Assembly (NCBI GenBank): GCA_002457295.1 | Contig: NTKF01000001.1 | Location: 1 to 64,000 of the forward strand | DNA: 64,000 nucleotides | Source: Flavobacteriales bacterium MED-G22 | GTDB lineage: Bacteria; Bacteroidota; Bacteroidia; Flavobacteriales; Flavobacteriaceae | Reading direction: 5' to 3' | In this document: piece by piece, positions 24,185-33,164 of the stretch | Layout: every line of letters begins with the position of its first letter | How positions within the stretch are numbered: position 1 is the first letter of the stretch | Translations under genes and position numbers: made by a program | The notes under the pieces: generated by a model | What the model was told of the DNA's origin: nothing | The model's database searches: none | Seen by the model: only the letters and a program-made list of their open reading frames with translations

Positions 24185-25174
24185 CTATAGCAATTGATTA
24201 TTGACTAAAAATTCAGCAATTTGAATTGTATTTGTGGCGGCACCTTTTCTTAAGTTGTCTGCTACTACCCACAAATTCAATCCGTTTTCGATCGATTCAT
24301 CTCTCCGAATACGCCCTACAAAAACCTCATCCTGATCTGCCGCTTGTAGAGGCATGGGATATACATTATTTTCAGGATCGTCAAGAACAACTACACCTGG
24401 AGTGGCGTCTAAAAGGCTTCTGACTTCCTCTAGGTCAAACGATTTTTCAAGACTCACATTGACTGATTCACTATGCCCCCCAACAACCGGAATTCGAATA
24501 GCTGTAGCAGTGATAGCCATATCGGGTGCTCCTAAAATTTTTCTAGTTTCATGCACTAATTTCATTTCTTCCTTTGTATAGGCGTTTTCTAGAAAAATAT
24601 CACAATGGGGTAATGCATTTTTATGAATAGGGTGTGGATAGACCTTTGGCCCCTCTATACCAGCAGTTTCATTTTCTAATTGTTCAACAGCTTTGACACC
24701 TGTGCCAGTAATCGATTGGTAGGTAGAGATGACCAATCTTTGTAACCCATATTTTTCATGAAGTGGAGCTAGGGCCATCACCATTTGGATGGTAGAACAA
24801 TTAGGATTAGCAATAATCATATCTTCTGGAGTAAGTACACTTGCATTAATTTCAGGAACGACTAATTTAATAGTTGGATCCATACGCCAGGCAGAAGAAT
24901 TGTCAATCACTTTGACTCCTTCAGCTGCAAATTTAGGGGCCCATTCCAAAGAGGTGGCTCCACCTGCTGAAAATAAAGCCAGATCTGGTTTAGCTGCTAA
25001 AGCGGTTTCTAAGCCAATGACTTCAATTTGTTCTCCCTTAAATGAAAGTGATTTTCCTACAGAACGTGACGAGGCAACTAAAAGAAGTTCATCCATTGGA
25101 AATTCATGCTCCTCCAAGACTTTTAACATCACATGCCCTACCATACCTGTGGCACCTACTACTGCTAATTTCAT
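24185..25174 (-). CDS. asd: Aspartate-semialdehyde dehydrogenase
   Basis: A 329-residue NADPH-dependent enzyme that reduces aspartyl phosphate to the semialdehyde, on the path to lysine/diaminopimelate, threonine and methionine. GATGMVGHVML is the nucleotide-binding loop. The active-site Cys 126 is in IANPNCSTIQM. GGHSESVNVS and the QAADQDEVFVGRIR region are typical. A two-part promoter lies just upstream on the minus strand. Confidence 0.96.
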   Translation of the reverse strand: MKLAVVGATGMVGHVMLKVLEEHEFPMDELLLVASSRSVGKSLSFKGEQIEVIGLETALAAKPDLALFSAGGATSLEWAPKFAAEGVKVIDNSSAWRMDPTIKLVVPEINASVLTPEDMIIANPNCSTIQMVMALAPLHEKYGLQRLVISTYQSITGTGVKAVEQLENETAGIEGPKVYPHPIHKNALPHCDIFLENAYTKEEMKLVHETRKILGAPDMAITATAIRIPVVGGHSESVNVSLEKSFDLEEVRSLLDATPGVVVLDDPENNVYPMPLQAADQDEVFVGRIRRDESIENGLNLWVVADNLRKGAATNTIQIAEFLVNNQLL

Positions 25175-25190
25175 AGTTTAAAATTTGAGG

Positions 25191-25221
25191 CAAATGTAAT
25201 GTGAATTTAAATAGAGCACAA
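25191..25221 (-). promoter_or_regulatory. asd promoter, TTG-N20-TACATTTG
   Basis: Minus strand: TTG at 25221-25219, 20 bases, TACATTTG at 25198-25191, 16 bases before the ATG. A good match to the Bacteroidota consensus in both elements and spacing. Confidence 0.6.
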
Positions 25222-25278
25222 CGCATGTGAATTGTTATTTCAACACAATCAGAAAATGTTGTAAAACAAACATTATCT

Positions 25279-26367
25279 CTACCTGTGAATAATTCGTTCC
25301 ACTCTTTGACCAACATTTGAAAGGAGCTCATAAGAAATAGTATCTCCTGACTTTGCTACTTTTTCTGCGGAGTTTTTAAAACCAAATAGTTCTACCTCAT
25401 CCCCTTCATGGCAATCAATTTTGGTCACATCAATCATACACATGTCCATACAAACATTACCCACGATACTTGCTTTTTTTCCATTGATGCTAACTTGAAT
25501 TTTTCCTAGACCAAATTGCCTACCTATTCCATCTGCATGCCCCAGTGGGAGTGTAGCTATTTGAGCATCATGTTGAGCAACCCAACCGGAATTATAGCCC
25601 ACTGTTTCTCCTTTTTTTACAGAAACAATCTGAAGAATCGTTGATGTCAATTGACTTACTGGTTTGAGCATCGCATCCCATTCTGGGTGATTAGCAAATC
25701 CATAGAGCGCAATACCACTTCGCACAGCATCGTGCTGATGTTCTGAATAGTTGAATATGCCAGAACTATTCAATAAATGGAAAGCGACTGTTTCTGAAAC
25801 TATTTTTTTGCTTTTTCGTTTTAATTCTAAAAACTTTTCAATTTGAGTTTCACATATTTGCGAAGGGCGTTGTTCTTCACTAGCAGCTAAATGAGAATAA
25901 ATACTAATTAAGTTGAAATAATCACTTTGGCTCTTTGAAACTATTTCCTCTACTATCGAAGGAGCAAACCCAAGGCGATTTAATCCTGTATTGAATTTAA
26001 GATGTAAAGGAATAGGCTTCAATGTATTGTCCACTGCCAGAGATTGTAGTTTATTTAAAATTCTAACACTGTAGGCAACGGGCTCAAGATTATACTCTAA
26101 AAGAGTTTCAAGCGATTCGTGTTGAGGATAAAAAACCATAATGGGGCATTTTATGCCTGCCTTTTTGAGGGCAACTCCCTCGGCAGTGTAGGCAACAGCT
26201 AATCGGTCTATACCCAAAGCTTCTAGACATAAAGCAATGGAAACGGCATCGGTTCCATAAGCACTTGCTTTGACTACACCAATTAATGCTGTTGAAGGTT
26301 TGATGAGCCCCTTCAATACTGTAAAGTTATGCTCTAAGTGAGATAAATATATATGGAGTTTATTCAA
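25279..26367 (-). CDS. alr: Alanine racemase
   Basis: A 362-residue PLP enzyme making D-alanine for peptidoglycan. The PLP lysine is Lys 33 in VVKASAYGTDA. The NTGLNRLGF, SGIALYG and VGYNSGW (catalytic Tyr) blocks follow, and GNVCMDMCMIDV is the late signature. The start is TTG at 26367, the codon directly after the tdk stop and in the same frame as tdk; the first family residues (HIYLSHLEHNF) come at once, so a later start is unlikely. Confidence 0.93.
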   Translation of the reverse strand: MNKLHIYLSHLEHNFTVLKGLIKPSTALIGVVKASAYGTDAVSIALCLEALGIDRLAVAYTAEGVALKKAGIKCPIMVFYPQHESLETLLEYNLEPVAYSVRILNKLQSLAVDNTLKPIPLHLKFNTGLNRLGFAPSIVEEIVSKSQSDYFNLISIYSHLAASEEQRPSQICETQIEKFLELKRKSKKIVSETVAFHLLNSSGIFNYSEHQHDAVRSGIALYGFANHPEWDAMLKPVSQLTSTILQIVSVKKGETVGYNSGWVAQHDAQIATLPLGHADGIGRQFGLGKIQVSINGKKASIVGNVCMDMCMIDVTKIDCHEGDEVELFGFKNSAEKVAKSGDTISYELLSNVGQRVERIIHR

Positions 26368-26985
26368 TTATTTTTTCTTTTTTTTAGAGGGCTCTTTCTC
26401 TTTTCTATGCGTTTTCATGGCATTAAAAAATGCGGCTCTAGAAAGGGGTTCGTAGTGCTCTTTTTCACCTATCAAGACTTGGTTTTTGTTTGCCGTATGA
26501 CGGAAGCTGTATTGGGCCAAATTGCCCGTTCTCGTGCAAACAGCGTGTACCTTTGTGACATATTCAGCGGTAGCCATCAGGGCAGGGATAGGACCAAATG
26601 GGTTGCCCTTATAATCCATATCTAAACCAGCAACAATAACCCGAACGCCTCTGTTAGCTAAATCATTACAGACTTGCACAATCTCATCATCAAAAAATTG
26701 AGCCTCATCGATGCCAACTACTTCACAGCCATCTGCCAATAAAGCTATATTAGCGGCAGCTGGAACTGGGGTGGATATTATTTGATTGTCATCATGTGAG
26801 GTCACTAAGCTGTCATCATATCGAACATCGATGGCCGGTTTAAATATTTCAATCTTTTGTTGTGCAAATTGAGCCCTTTTCAATCGGCGTATCAATTCTT
26901 CAGTTTTACCTGAAAACATTGAACCACAAATCACCTCTATCCAACCAAATTGTTCTTTTGGGTTTACCGTGTTTTCTAAAAACAT
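26368..26985 (-). CDS. tdk: Thymidine kinase (type II)
   Basis: A 205-residue type II thymidine kinase for dTMP salvage. The P-loop is GSMFSGKTEELIRRLKRAQ; VVGIDEAQFFDD is the Walker B/DEAQF motif; the lasso region has ALMATAEYVTKVHAVCTRTG. The C-terminal end is a lysine run (SKKKKKK). ATG 26985 (MFLENTVNPKEQ) is favoured over one 54 bases earlier because a -7 box lies near 27040. Its TAA abuts the alr start. Confidence 0.94.
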   Translation of the reverse strand: MFLENTVNPKEQFGWIEVICGSMFSGKTEELIRRLKRAQFAQQKIEIFKPAIDVRYDDSLVTSHDDNQIISTPVPAAANIALLADGCEVVGIDEAQFFDDEIVQVCNDLANRGVRVIVAGLDMDYKGNPFGPIPALMATAEYVTKVHAVCTRTGNLAQYSFRHTANKNQVLIGEKEHYEPLSRAAFFNAMKTHRKEKEPSKKKKK

Positions 26986-27036
26986 TTTGTAATTTTCTAC
27001 TTTTAATAAGGAATACCCTGTGAAGTACTCCCTTAA

Positions 27037-27044
27037 CAAAGGTA
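27037..27044 (-). promoter_or_regulatory. Candidate -7 box TACCTTTG for tdk-alr
   Basis: Minus-strand TANNTTTG match 51 bases before the tdk ATG at 26985. No -33 TTG at the right distance. It overlaps the alternative upstream start at 27039, which speaks against that start. Confidence 0.4.
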
Positions 27045-27075
27045 TGAATTATGACGGGTAGAAAACAGTATTAGT

Positions 27076-27759
27076 ATGATAGAAAAGTTAAAAGAATTGA
27101 TAGAAGAATTAGCTAAGGAAATCATTTCTTCTTCTGATAATGTACAACCCCTTTTTTGGAAAGAAAAAGCAAAAAAACTATATGAACTGCTTACGGTTTA
27201 TACTTTCATAGAACAGCAAAAAGACAAGACCTCTGTATGGGAAACTCAGCAAGCACAATTTAAATCTGCCGTTTCTAGGCTGGAAAATGTCTCTCTCAAA
27301 AAACAAAATAGCTCAGTTAGCAGCGAAGAAGATAGTCTAGATGTTGCCCCTCTAATGGATACTATTAATGATATCCTTACCGAAATGCCAGATCAGACGA
27401 TGCCTGAAGAATTGTTTCAAGACGCAGCTCACTCTACCACATTTGAAAAGAAAGAAGCAGTTGAAGAAGAAAAAAAAACCTCCATAATTGAAGATAAACC
27501 CCGAATCAATGATCGTTTTTCAAAAGATTTAAAGATTGATTTGAATGACCGCATTGCTTTTATCAAACATTTATTTAATAATGAAAATTCTGACTATCAG
27601 CGTGTAATAAGGCAAATATTCACTTATTCTACACTGGATGAAGCTAAGGCATTTATTAATGAAATGGTAAAGCCTGAATACAATAACTGGTTGGGGAAGG
27701 ATACCTATGAAGAACGTTTTTTGCGTGTAATAGAGCTTTATTTCGATCCTCCTAACTAA
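27076..27759 (+). CDS. Conserved flavobacterial-type hypothetical protein
   Basis: A 227-residue soluble protein. The N-terminal third is charged and likely coiled-coil (MIEKLKELIEELAKEIISSS). A low-complexity acidic linker follows (about 90-145). The C-terminal domain has DLNDRIAFIKHLFNNENSDYQRV and a final WLGKDTYEERFLRVIELYFD. I recognise the pattern as a conserved protein with no assigned function. It is the first gene before rsmI and recJ. Confidence 0.65.
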   Translation: MIEKLKELIEELAKEIISSSDNVQPLFWKEKAKKLYELLTVYTFIEQQKDKTSVWETQQAQFKSAVSRLENVSLKKQNSSVSSEEDSLDVAPLMDTINDILTEMPDQTMPEELFQDAAHSTTFEKKEAVEEEKKTSIIEDKPRINDRFSKDLKIDLNDRIAFIKHLFNNENSDYQRVIRQIFTYSTLDEAKAFINEMVKPEYNNWLGKDTYEERFLRVIELYFDPPN

Positions 27760-27791
27760 ATGAAATTGATAATTCATTTAAGCACTTTTTG

Positions 27792-28466
27792 ATGTCTAAG
27801 CTCATTCTTATACCTACCCCCATTGGAAACTTAGAGGACATCACGCTAAGAGCTTTACGAAAGTTACAAGAGGTAGATTTGATTTTAGCTGAAGACACTC
27901 GAACGAGTGGAAAGCTATTCAAAAAATATGACATCAAAACGCCTTGTGAAAGTTTTCACATGCATAATGAGCATAAAAAACTGAATAAGATCATTGACCG
28001 ATTGCAAAGCGGACTAACCATAGCTCTCATTTCAGACGCTGGCACTCCAGGCATATCAGACCCGGGCTATTTGCTTGTCAGAGCCGCTTTAGAAAAAGAA
28101 GTTCCTGTTGAATGTTTACCTGGGGCTACGGCACTAATTCCCGCTTTAGTGCAAAGTGGACTGCCCTCAGACCGTTTTATTTTCGAGGGTTTTCTACCTC
28201 CCAAAAAAGGGAGACAAAAGCGCTTGTCTTCTTTAGCGGAAGAAACAAGAACGATAGTTTTTTATGAGAGCCCACATAAGCTAGTGAAAACATTGCAACA
28301 GTTGATGCCCCATCTTGGACCAGATAGAAAACTGGTAATTCTTCGAGAGTTGACAAAACTCCATGAAACAGTATATCCATTAACCCTTCAATCTGCCCTA
28401 CTTTTCTTTGAACAAAATCCCCCCAAAGGAGAAATAGTGGTATGTGTAGAAGGAATAAAACCTTAA
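27792..28466 (+). CDS. rsmI: 16S rRNA (cytidine(1402)-2'-O)-methyltransferase
   Basis: A 224-residue tetrapyrrole-methylase-fold enzyme that uses SAM to 2'-O-methylate C1402 of 16S rRNA. Signatures: LILIPTPIGNLEDITLRAL, LAEDTRTSGKLF, ALISDAGTPGISDPGYLLVRAA, PLPGATALIPALV-like PGATALIPALVQSGLP and FEGFLPPKKGRQKRL. ATG 27792 is used rather than the TTG just before it. Confidence 0.95.
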   Translation: MSKLILIPTPIGNLEDITLRALRKLQEVDLILAEDTRTSGKLFKKYDIKTPCESFHMHNEHKKLNKIIDRLQSGLTIALISDAGTPGISDPGYLLVRAALEKEVPVECLPGATALIPALVQSGLPSDRFIFEGFLPPKKGRQKRLSSLAEETRTIVFYESPHKLVKTLQQLMPHLGPDRKLVILRELTKLHETVYPLTLQSALLFFEQNPPKGEIVVCVEGIKP

Positions 28467-28470
28467 TGTA

Positions 28471-30153
28471 ATGCTTTGGAAACCTACACCTTCTCCAGAC
28501 AATCAAAAAGTAAAAATCTTACAAGAGGCACTGCAGGTGCCCCAAACAATAGCGTCTCTTTTAGTTCAACGTAAAATAACAACATATGAAGCTGCGAAAG
28601 ATTTTTTCCGCCCTCAATGGGATGTTCTTCACGATCCATTTCTAATGCAAGATATGTTTTCAGCAGTTGAACGTATTGAAAAAGCAATTGCTGAAAAAGA
28701 AAGAATTATGGTTTATGGGGACTATGATGTCGACGGTACCACTTCTGTGGCTTTAGTTTATTCCTATTTGAAACCCTTAACAAACGTTTTTTCTTACATC
28801 CCAGATCGATACCTGGAAGGATATGGAATTTCTCGTAAAGGGATTGAAGTGGCTAAAGAGAAAGAGGTTTCATTAATCATAGCCTTAGATTGTGGCATAA
28901 AAGCGATTGACCAAGTCAACTACGCTTCTGAATTGGAGATTGATTTTATTATTTGTGATCATCACAGACCAGGAGCTAGCTTGCCCAATGCGGTTGCAGT
29001 ATTAGACCCTAAAAGATCAGATTGTTCGTATCCCTTTGAGCACCTTTGCGGTTGTGGGATAGGGTTTAAATTAGTCCAAGCGCTCAACCAAAAAAAAGGA
29101 GCAACACAAGAGGATTTAATGCCCTTTTTAGATTTGGTGGCCACAGCAACAGCAGCTGATATTGTTCCCATGATTGGAGAAAACAGAATACTCACCTATT
29201 TTGGTTTGAAGCAAATTAATGCCGCACCAAGAGTCGGAATTCGATACTTTGTGAATGAACTTAAAAGACCCGTGAATGTATCAGACTTAGTGTTTAGGTT
29301 GGCCCCAAGAATCAATGCAGCTGGTCGCATGGAGCATGGGATAAATGCTGTTCGTTTGCTCACTTCTTTGTCAATTGATGAGGTTCGGCCTATTGCAAGA
29401 GCTATAGAATTTAATAATTCAGAACGTCGTACAAAAGATGAAAAAATAACTGAAGAGGCGTTACTGCAGGTTGCAGAGAATGAGTTAGTATATACCAATG
29501 TTGTGTTTGCTCCCCATTGGCATAAAGGAGTCATAGGAATTGTGGCTTCAAGATTGATAGAACACTATTATAGACCGACAGTAGTCTTGACTCAAGGGGG
29601 AAATCATTTGGTTGGCTCGGTTCGTTCTGTAAAAGGATTTGATGTTTATCAAGCCTTAGAAGCTAGTCAAGATTATTTGATACAGTTTGGAGGTCACAAA
29701 TACGCTGCCGGCCTCACACTTCAACCCAATCAATTAGAGGGGTTCAAAACTCGATTTGAAGAGGTAGTTAAAGAGCAATTAAAACCAGATCAAAGAGAAC
29801 CACAATTAGACTACGATTTAGAAGTAGGGTTTGATGATCTCAGCCCAAAAGTGTTTCGAATCATGGAACAAATGACTCCATTTGGGCCACTTAATTTACG
29901 CCCAGTTTTTGTTGTTCATGAGTGTAAAGATGCGGGTGGTTCAAAAGTTGTGGGAAAAGACAATAAGCATTTACGATTAGAATTGATTGACCAGACCGGA
30001 CAAAAAATGGCAGGTATTGCTTTTCAACAAGCCCATCACCTTCTTGATGTTAAATCTCAAAAGTCTTTTTCAATTTGTTTTACTCTAGAGGAAAATAGGT
30101 ATAATAATTCTACAGGTCTGCAACTGAAAGTTAAAGCGTTACACTTTGATTAA
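28471..30153 (+). CDS. recJ: Single-stranded-DNA-specific 5'-3' exonuclease RecJ
   Basis: A 560-residue DHH phosphoesterase in recombination and mismatch repair. Motifs: YGDYDVDGTTSVALVYSY (motif I), CDHHRPGASLPNA (DHH), LAPRINAAGRM, and GGHKYAAGLTL of the DHHA1 domain; a C-terminal OB-like domain follows. The start is 4 bases after the rsmI stop. Its TAA directly touches the stop of the convergent pgi gene with no base between. Confidence 0.95.
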   Translation: MLWKPTPSPDNQKVKILQEALQVPQTIASLLVQRKITTYEAAKDFFRPQWDVLHDPFLMQDMFSAVERIEKAIAEKERIMVYGDYDVDGTTSVALVYSYLKPLTNVFSYIPDRYLEGYGISRKGIEVAKEKEVSLIIALDCGIKAIDQVNYASELEIDFIICDHHRPGASLPNAVAVLDPKRSDCSYPFEHLCGCGIGFKLVQALNQKKGATQEDLMPFLDLVATATAADIVPMIGENRILTYFGLKQINAAPRVGIRYFVNELKRPVNVSDLVFRLAPRINAAGRMEHGINAVRLLTSLSIDEVRPIARAIEFNNSERRTKDEKITEEALLQVAENELVYTNVVFAPHWHKGVIGIVASRLIEHYYRPTVVLTQGGNHLVGSVRSVKGFDVYQALEASQDYLIQFGGHKYAAGLTLQPNQLEGFKTRFEEVVKEQLKPDQREPQLDYDLEVGFDDLSPKVFRIMEQMTPFGPLNLRPVFVVHECKDAGGSKVVGKDNKHLRLELIDQTGQKMAGIAFQQAHHLLDVKSQKSFSICFTLEENRYNNSTGLQLKVKALHFD

Positions 30154-31794
30154 TTAAATGTTTTTCAAAAGTTCAATTAATTTTGTGGTGGAAGGATCGT
30201 GAGGTTGAGGAACCAAAGCTTCAAAATCATCTAAAACTACGTTTGCCAGTTGTTTACCCAGCTCAACTCCCCATTGGTCATAACTAAAAATATTCCACAA
30301 TACCCCTTGAACAAAAATTTTATGCTCATAACATGCAATTAGTGCACCAAGGCTTTTTGGAGTAAGCTGTTCAATCAACAAGCTATTGGTGGGGCGATTG
30401 CCTTCAAAAACCTTAAACGGTGTCAATTGTTGAATGTGCTCTTTGGAATGGCCTTTACTAAAAAGTTCTTCTTCCACTTTTTTTTCTGATTTACCCATCA
30501 TGAGGGCTTCTGTTTGAGCAATAAAATTAGCCATCAACTTGGATTGATGTTTTTTATCCCCATGCAGTGCCTTTTTAAATCCAATAAAATCCGCAGGGAT
30601 AAGTTTGGTACCCTGATGCAACAACTGGAAAAAAGCATGTTGTGCATTTGTTCCTGGCGCACCCCAAACAATTGTTCCTGTTTGATATGTGACTGAATTT
30701 CCATCTCTATCAACCCCTTTTCCATTGCTCTCCATAATGGCCTGTTGTAAATAGGTAGGGAAATTTTTTAAATATTGAGTGTAGGGAACCAAAACTTCTG
30801 TTTCAGCTTTCCAAAAGTTATTGTACCACAAACTTAATAGTGCTAATAGGACTGGGATATTATTTTCAAAAGGCGTTGTTTTGAAGTGAACATCCATTTC
30901 ACCCGCTCCCTGGAGAAGTTGTTCAAAATGCTTAGACCCAATACCCAAGCAAATGCTAAGGCCCACTGCACTCCACAGAGAAAACCGACCTCCAACCCAA
31001 TCATTCATTGGGAAAACATTTTCTGGAGCTATGCCGAAGGCATCAATTTTTTCCAAATTAGTCGAAACTGCTACAAAATGTTGAGTAATCCCCTTTTCTG
31101 GGGCAGACTCTAAAAACCACTTACGAATGGTTTGAGCATTACTTAATGTTTCTTGAGTAGTAAAAGTTTTGGACACCACAACAAAAAGTGTCGTTTCGGG
31201 GTTAAGTCCCTTAAGGCTTTCTCGAACATGATCTCCTTCAACATTGGAGACAAAGCGTACCTCAAGATGATTTTTATAGAACGCTAAGGCCTCGGATACC
31301 ATTGCAGGGCCAAGATCAGAGCCACCAATGCCAATATTAACTACGTGTGTGATGGATTTCCCACTATAGCCTTTCCATTTTCCAAAAATAACTGCCTCTG
31401 AAAATGCATACATTTTCTCTTTTGTCTCTTGTACTAATGGAATGATATTTTCTTTATTGACAAAAAGGGGGTCAGCATTTATTTGCCGTAAAGCAGTATG
31501 AAGCACCGCCCTGTTTTCGGTTTGATTGATAGCACTTCCATTAAAATAAGAATCGATGGCTTTTGGAAGTTCTGCCTCTTTGGCTAATTCAAGAAGTATG
31601 GAAAGTGTTTCTTCATTCCATCTGTTTTTGGAAAGATCAATAAAAAAATCTTTCCAATGCCATTGAAACACTTTACTATGCTGCGCATTTGCAGCAAAAT
31701 GATCTTTGATGGAAAGGTTCCTAATTGATTGAAAATGTTGTTCTAGGCGGCTCCAATTTTTGAGCGTTTTTGGATTATGGTTAGGAAGGATCAT
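30154..31794 (-). CDS. pgi: Glucose-6-phosphate isomerase
   Basis: A 546-residue full-length PGI, interconverting glucose-6-P and fructose-6-P. Signatures: VVNIGIGGSDLGPAMVSEAL, VVSKTFTTQETLSNA, GGRFSLWSAVGLSICL and, near the end, NIFSYDQWGVELGKQLAN with the catalytic Lys. Its start overlaps the end of the M23 peptidase gene by 14 bases, so the two are likely co-transcribed. Confidence 0.96.
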   Translation of the reverse strand: MILPNHNPKTLKNWSRLEQHFQSIRNLSIKDHFAANAQHSKVFQWHWKDFFIDLSKNRWNEETLSILLELAKEAELPKAIDSYFNGSAINQTENRAVLHTALRQINADPLFVNKENIIPLVQETKEKMYAFSEAVIFGKWKGYSGKSITHVVNIGIGGSDLGPAMVSEALAFYKNHLEVRFVSNVEGDHVRESLKGLNPETTLFVVVSKTFTTQETLSNAQTIRKWFLESAPEKGITQHFVAVSTNLEKIDAFGIAPENVFPMNDWVGGRFSLWSAVGLSICLGIGSKHFEQLLQGAGEMDVHFKTTPFENNIPVLLALLSLWYNNFWKAETEVLVPYTQYLKNFPTYLQQAIMESNGKGVDRDGNSVTYQTGTIVWGAPGTNAQHAFFQLLHQGTKLIPADFIGFKKALHGDKKHQSKLMANFIAQTEALMMGKSEKKVEEELFSKGHSKEHIQQLTPFKVFEGNRPTNSLLIEQLTPKSLGALIACYEHKIFVQGVLWNIFSYDQWGVELGKQLANVVLDDFEALVPQPHDPSTTKLIELLKNI

Positions 31795-33073
31795 TCACAG
31801 CATTTTTATGAAATGTTATACGTTGTGGTGTAGCATCATTTTGGTCAAAACTCATGCAGTCAAGTTGGTATTTTATGGGTTCAATAAATTCTAAAAAAAG
31901 TTTTTTGGAGAACTCAGAAATGGGTTTGGCTTCTGGGAGCTTTTGTTTGAATGGATCCACTTGTCTTCCATTTTTCCAAAAACGATAACAAACATGGGGG
32001 CCTGATGTATTGCCTGTCATACCAACCCAACCGATTACTTCCCCTTGGGCCACTTTTTGTCCTCTCCGCACTTTTCTTCTCTTCATGTGCAGATACTGGG
32101 TGCTATAGGTTTCATTATGTCTTAGGGTTACATAGTTTCCATTGCCTTTGCTGTAAGACGATTTGACAACCACACCATTAGCGGTTGCTAAAATTGGCGT
32201 GCCGACGTTAGCGGCAAAGTCAGTCCCTTTGTGGGGTCGAATTCGATTTCCATAATAGGCGATCCTTCTTCTTAAATTGTAGCGAGAAGAAATGCGACTA
32301 AATTTTACGGGAGCTTTCAAGAAGGCTCTTCTCAAATTCTTCGCTCGATCATCAAAATAATCAACGATTCCCTTTTGTGGATCTTCAAACTCAAAAGCAT
32401 AATAGGGTTTGTTTTGATGTTCAAAATAAGCTGCTTTTATTTTTTTGATACCTACAGAGAGGCTATCATTCACGAATTTTTCCTCATAAATAATTTTGAA
32501 ACGATCTCCAGGATATAGTCTGGAAAAGTCGATGGTCCAAGCATACACATCTGCCATATAAAAAGTGAGTGCGTCGCTAACACCAATACTTTTCATTGTC
32601 TCATAAAGGGAAGAGGTAATGATTCCTGCAGCTTCAAGCTCTCTAACTTTCACTTCTTTAAAAATCGTTTTCCCATAGATACTATCTTTCAAATGAACAA
32701 TAGTGTAGCTCTCCACGTTGGGGTGATAAACAAAATATTCTAATTGTTTCAAACTGTCTTTTGAAAAAAATAGGCTATAAGGCTTATACAATTGAAGTTT
32801 TCTAACGTTCACACTGTTTTTAATGCGGTTTACAATGGTATGCACTTCGGGATAATCTATTCCATTTGCTTCAAGTATCGAACCAAAAGTATCGCCACGT
32901 TGAATTTTCTTCTCCTTCTTTTCAAAAAAATTCAAATCCAAACCAAATTCTTTTTTTGGAACAATAACATGGTTTGTGTAGACCTCAGGAGAGGGCGAGG
33001 AGGGTAACACTGAATTTTTGTCACTACAACTTACCATAAGAAGAAATACGAGAACAGAAAGAATCAATCGCAT
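31781..33073 (-). CDS. M23 family peptidase (LytM-like), lipoprotein
   Basis: A 430-residue lipoprotein (LLMVSCSDKN) with an N-terminal LysM/OapA-like region (GDTFGSILEANGI) and a C-terminal M23 domain (about 270-385). Zinc ligands H281 and D285 are in HKGTDFAANVGT, and LRHNETYSTQYLHM gives the conserved catalytic His. In the last motif the normal HxH is H360-V-C362 (GPHVCYRF), so the third zinc ligand is a cysteine. It probably trims or regulates peptidoglycan in the periplasm. The ATG 33073 is chosen to give the signal peptide. Confidence 0.88.
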   Translation of the reverse strand: MRLILSVLVFLLMVSCSDKNSVLPSSPSPEVYTNHVIVPKKEFGLDLNFFEKKEKKIQRGDTFGSILEANGIDYPEVHTIVNRIKNSVNVRKLQLYKPYSLFFSKDSLKQLEYFVYHPNVESYTIVHLKDSIYGKTIFKEVKVRELEAAGIITSSLYETMKSIGVSDALTFYMADVYAWTIDFSRLYPGDRFKIIYEEKFVNDSLSVGIKKIKAAYFEHQNKPYYAFEFEDPQKGIVDYFDDRAKNLRRAFLKAPVKFSRISSRYNLRRRIAYYGNRIRPHKGTDFAANVGTPILATANGVVVKSSYSKGNGNYVTLRHNETYSTQYLHMKRRKVRRGQKVAQGEVIGWVGMTGNTSGPHVCYRFWKNGRQVDPFKQKLPEAKPISEFSKKLFLEFIEPIKYQLDCMSFDQNDATPQRITFHKNAVNDPS

Positions 33074-33164
33074 GGCAAAATAATATCTTTCAAATTTCGC
33101 AATAGCTAGCATATAATAAAACGGTATTCAAAAAAAGTTTTACACGAGTTTTTTATTTTCCCAA

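Noticed and set aside
24226..25181. Plus-strand ORFs opposite asd
   Set aside because: Antisense shadows of a strong gene, with no family features.
26986..27039. Longer start for tdk at 27039
   Set aside because: MFLENTVN is the usual start and the -7 box overlaps the upstream ATG.
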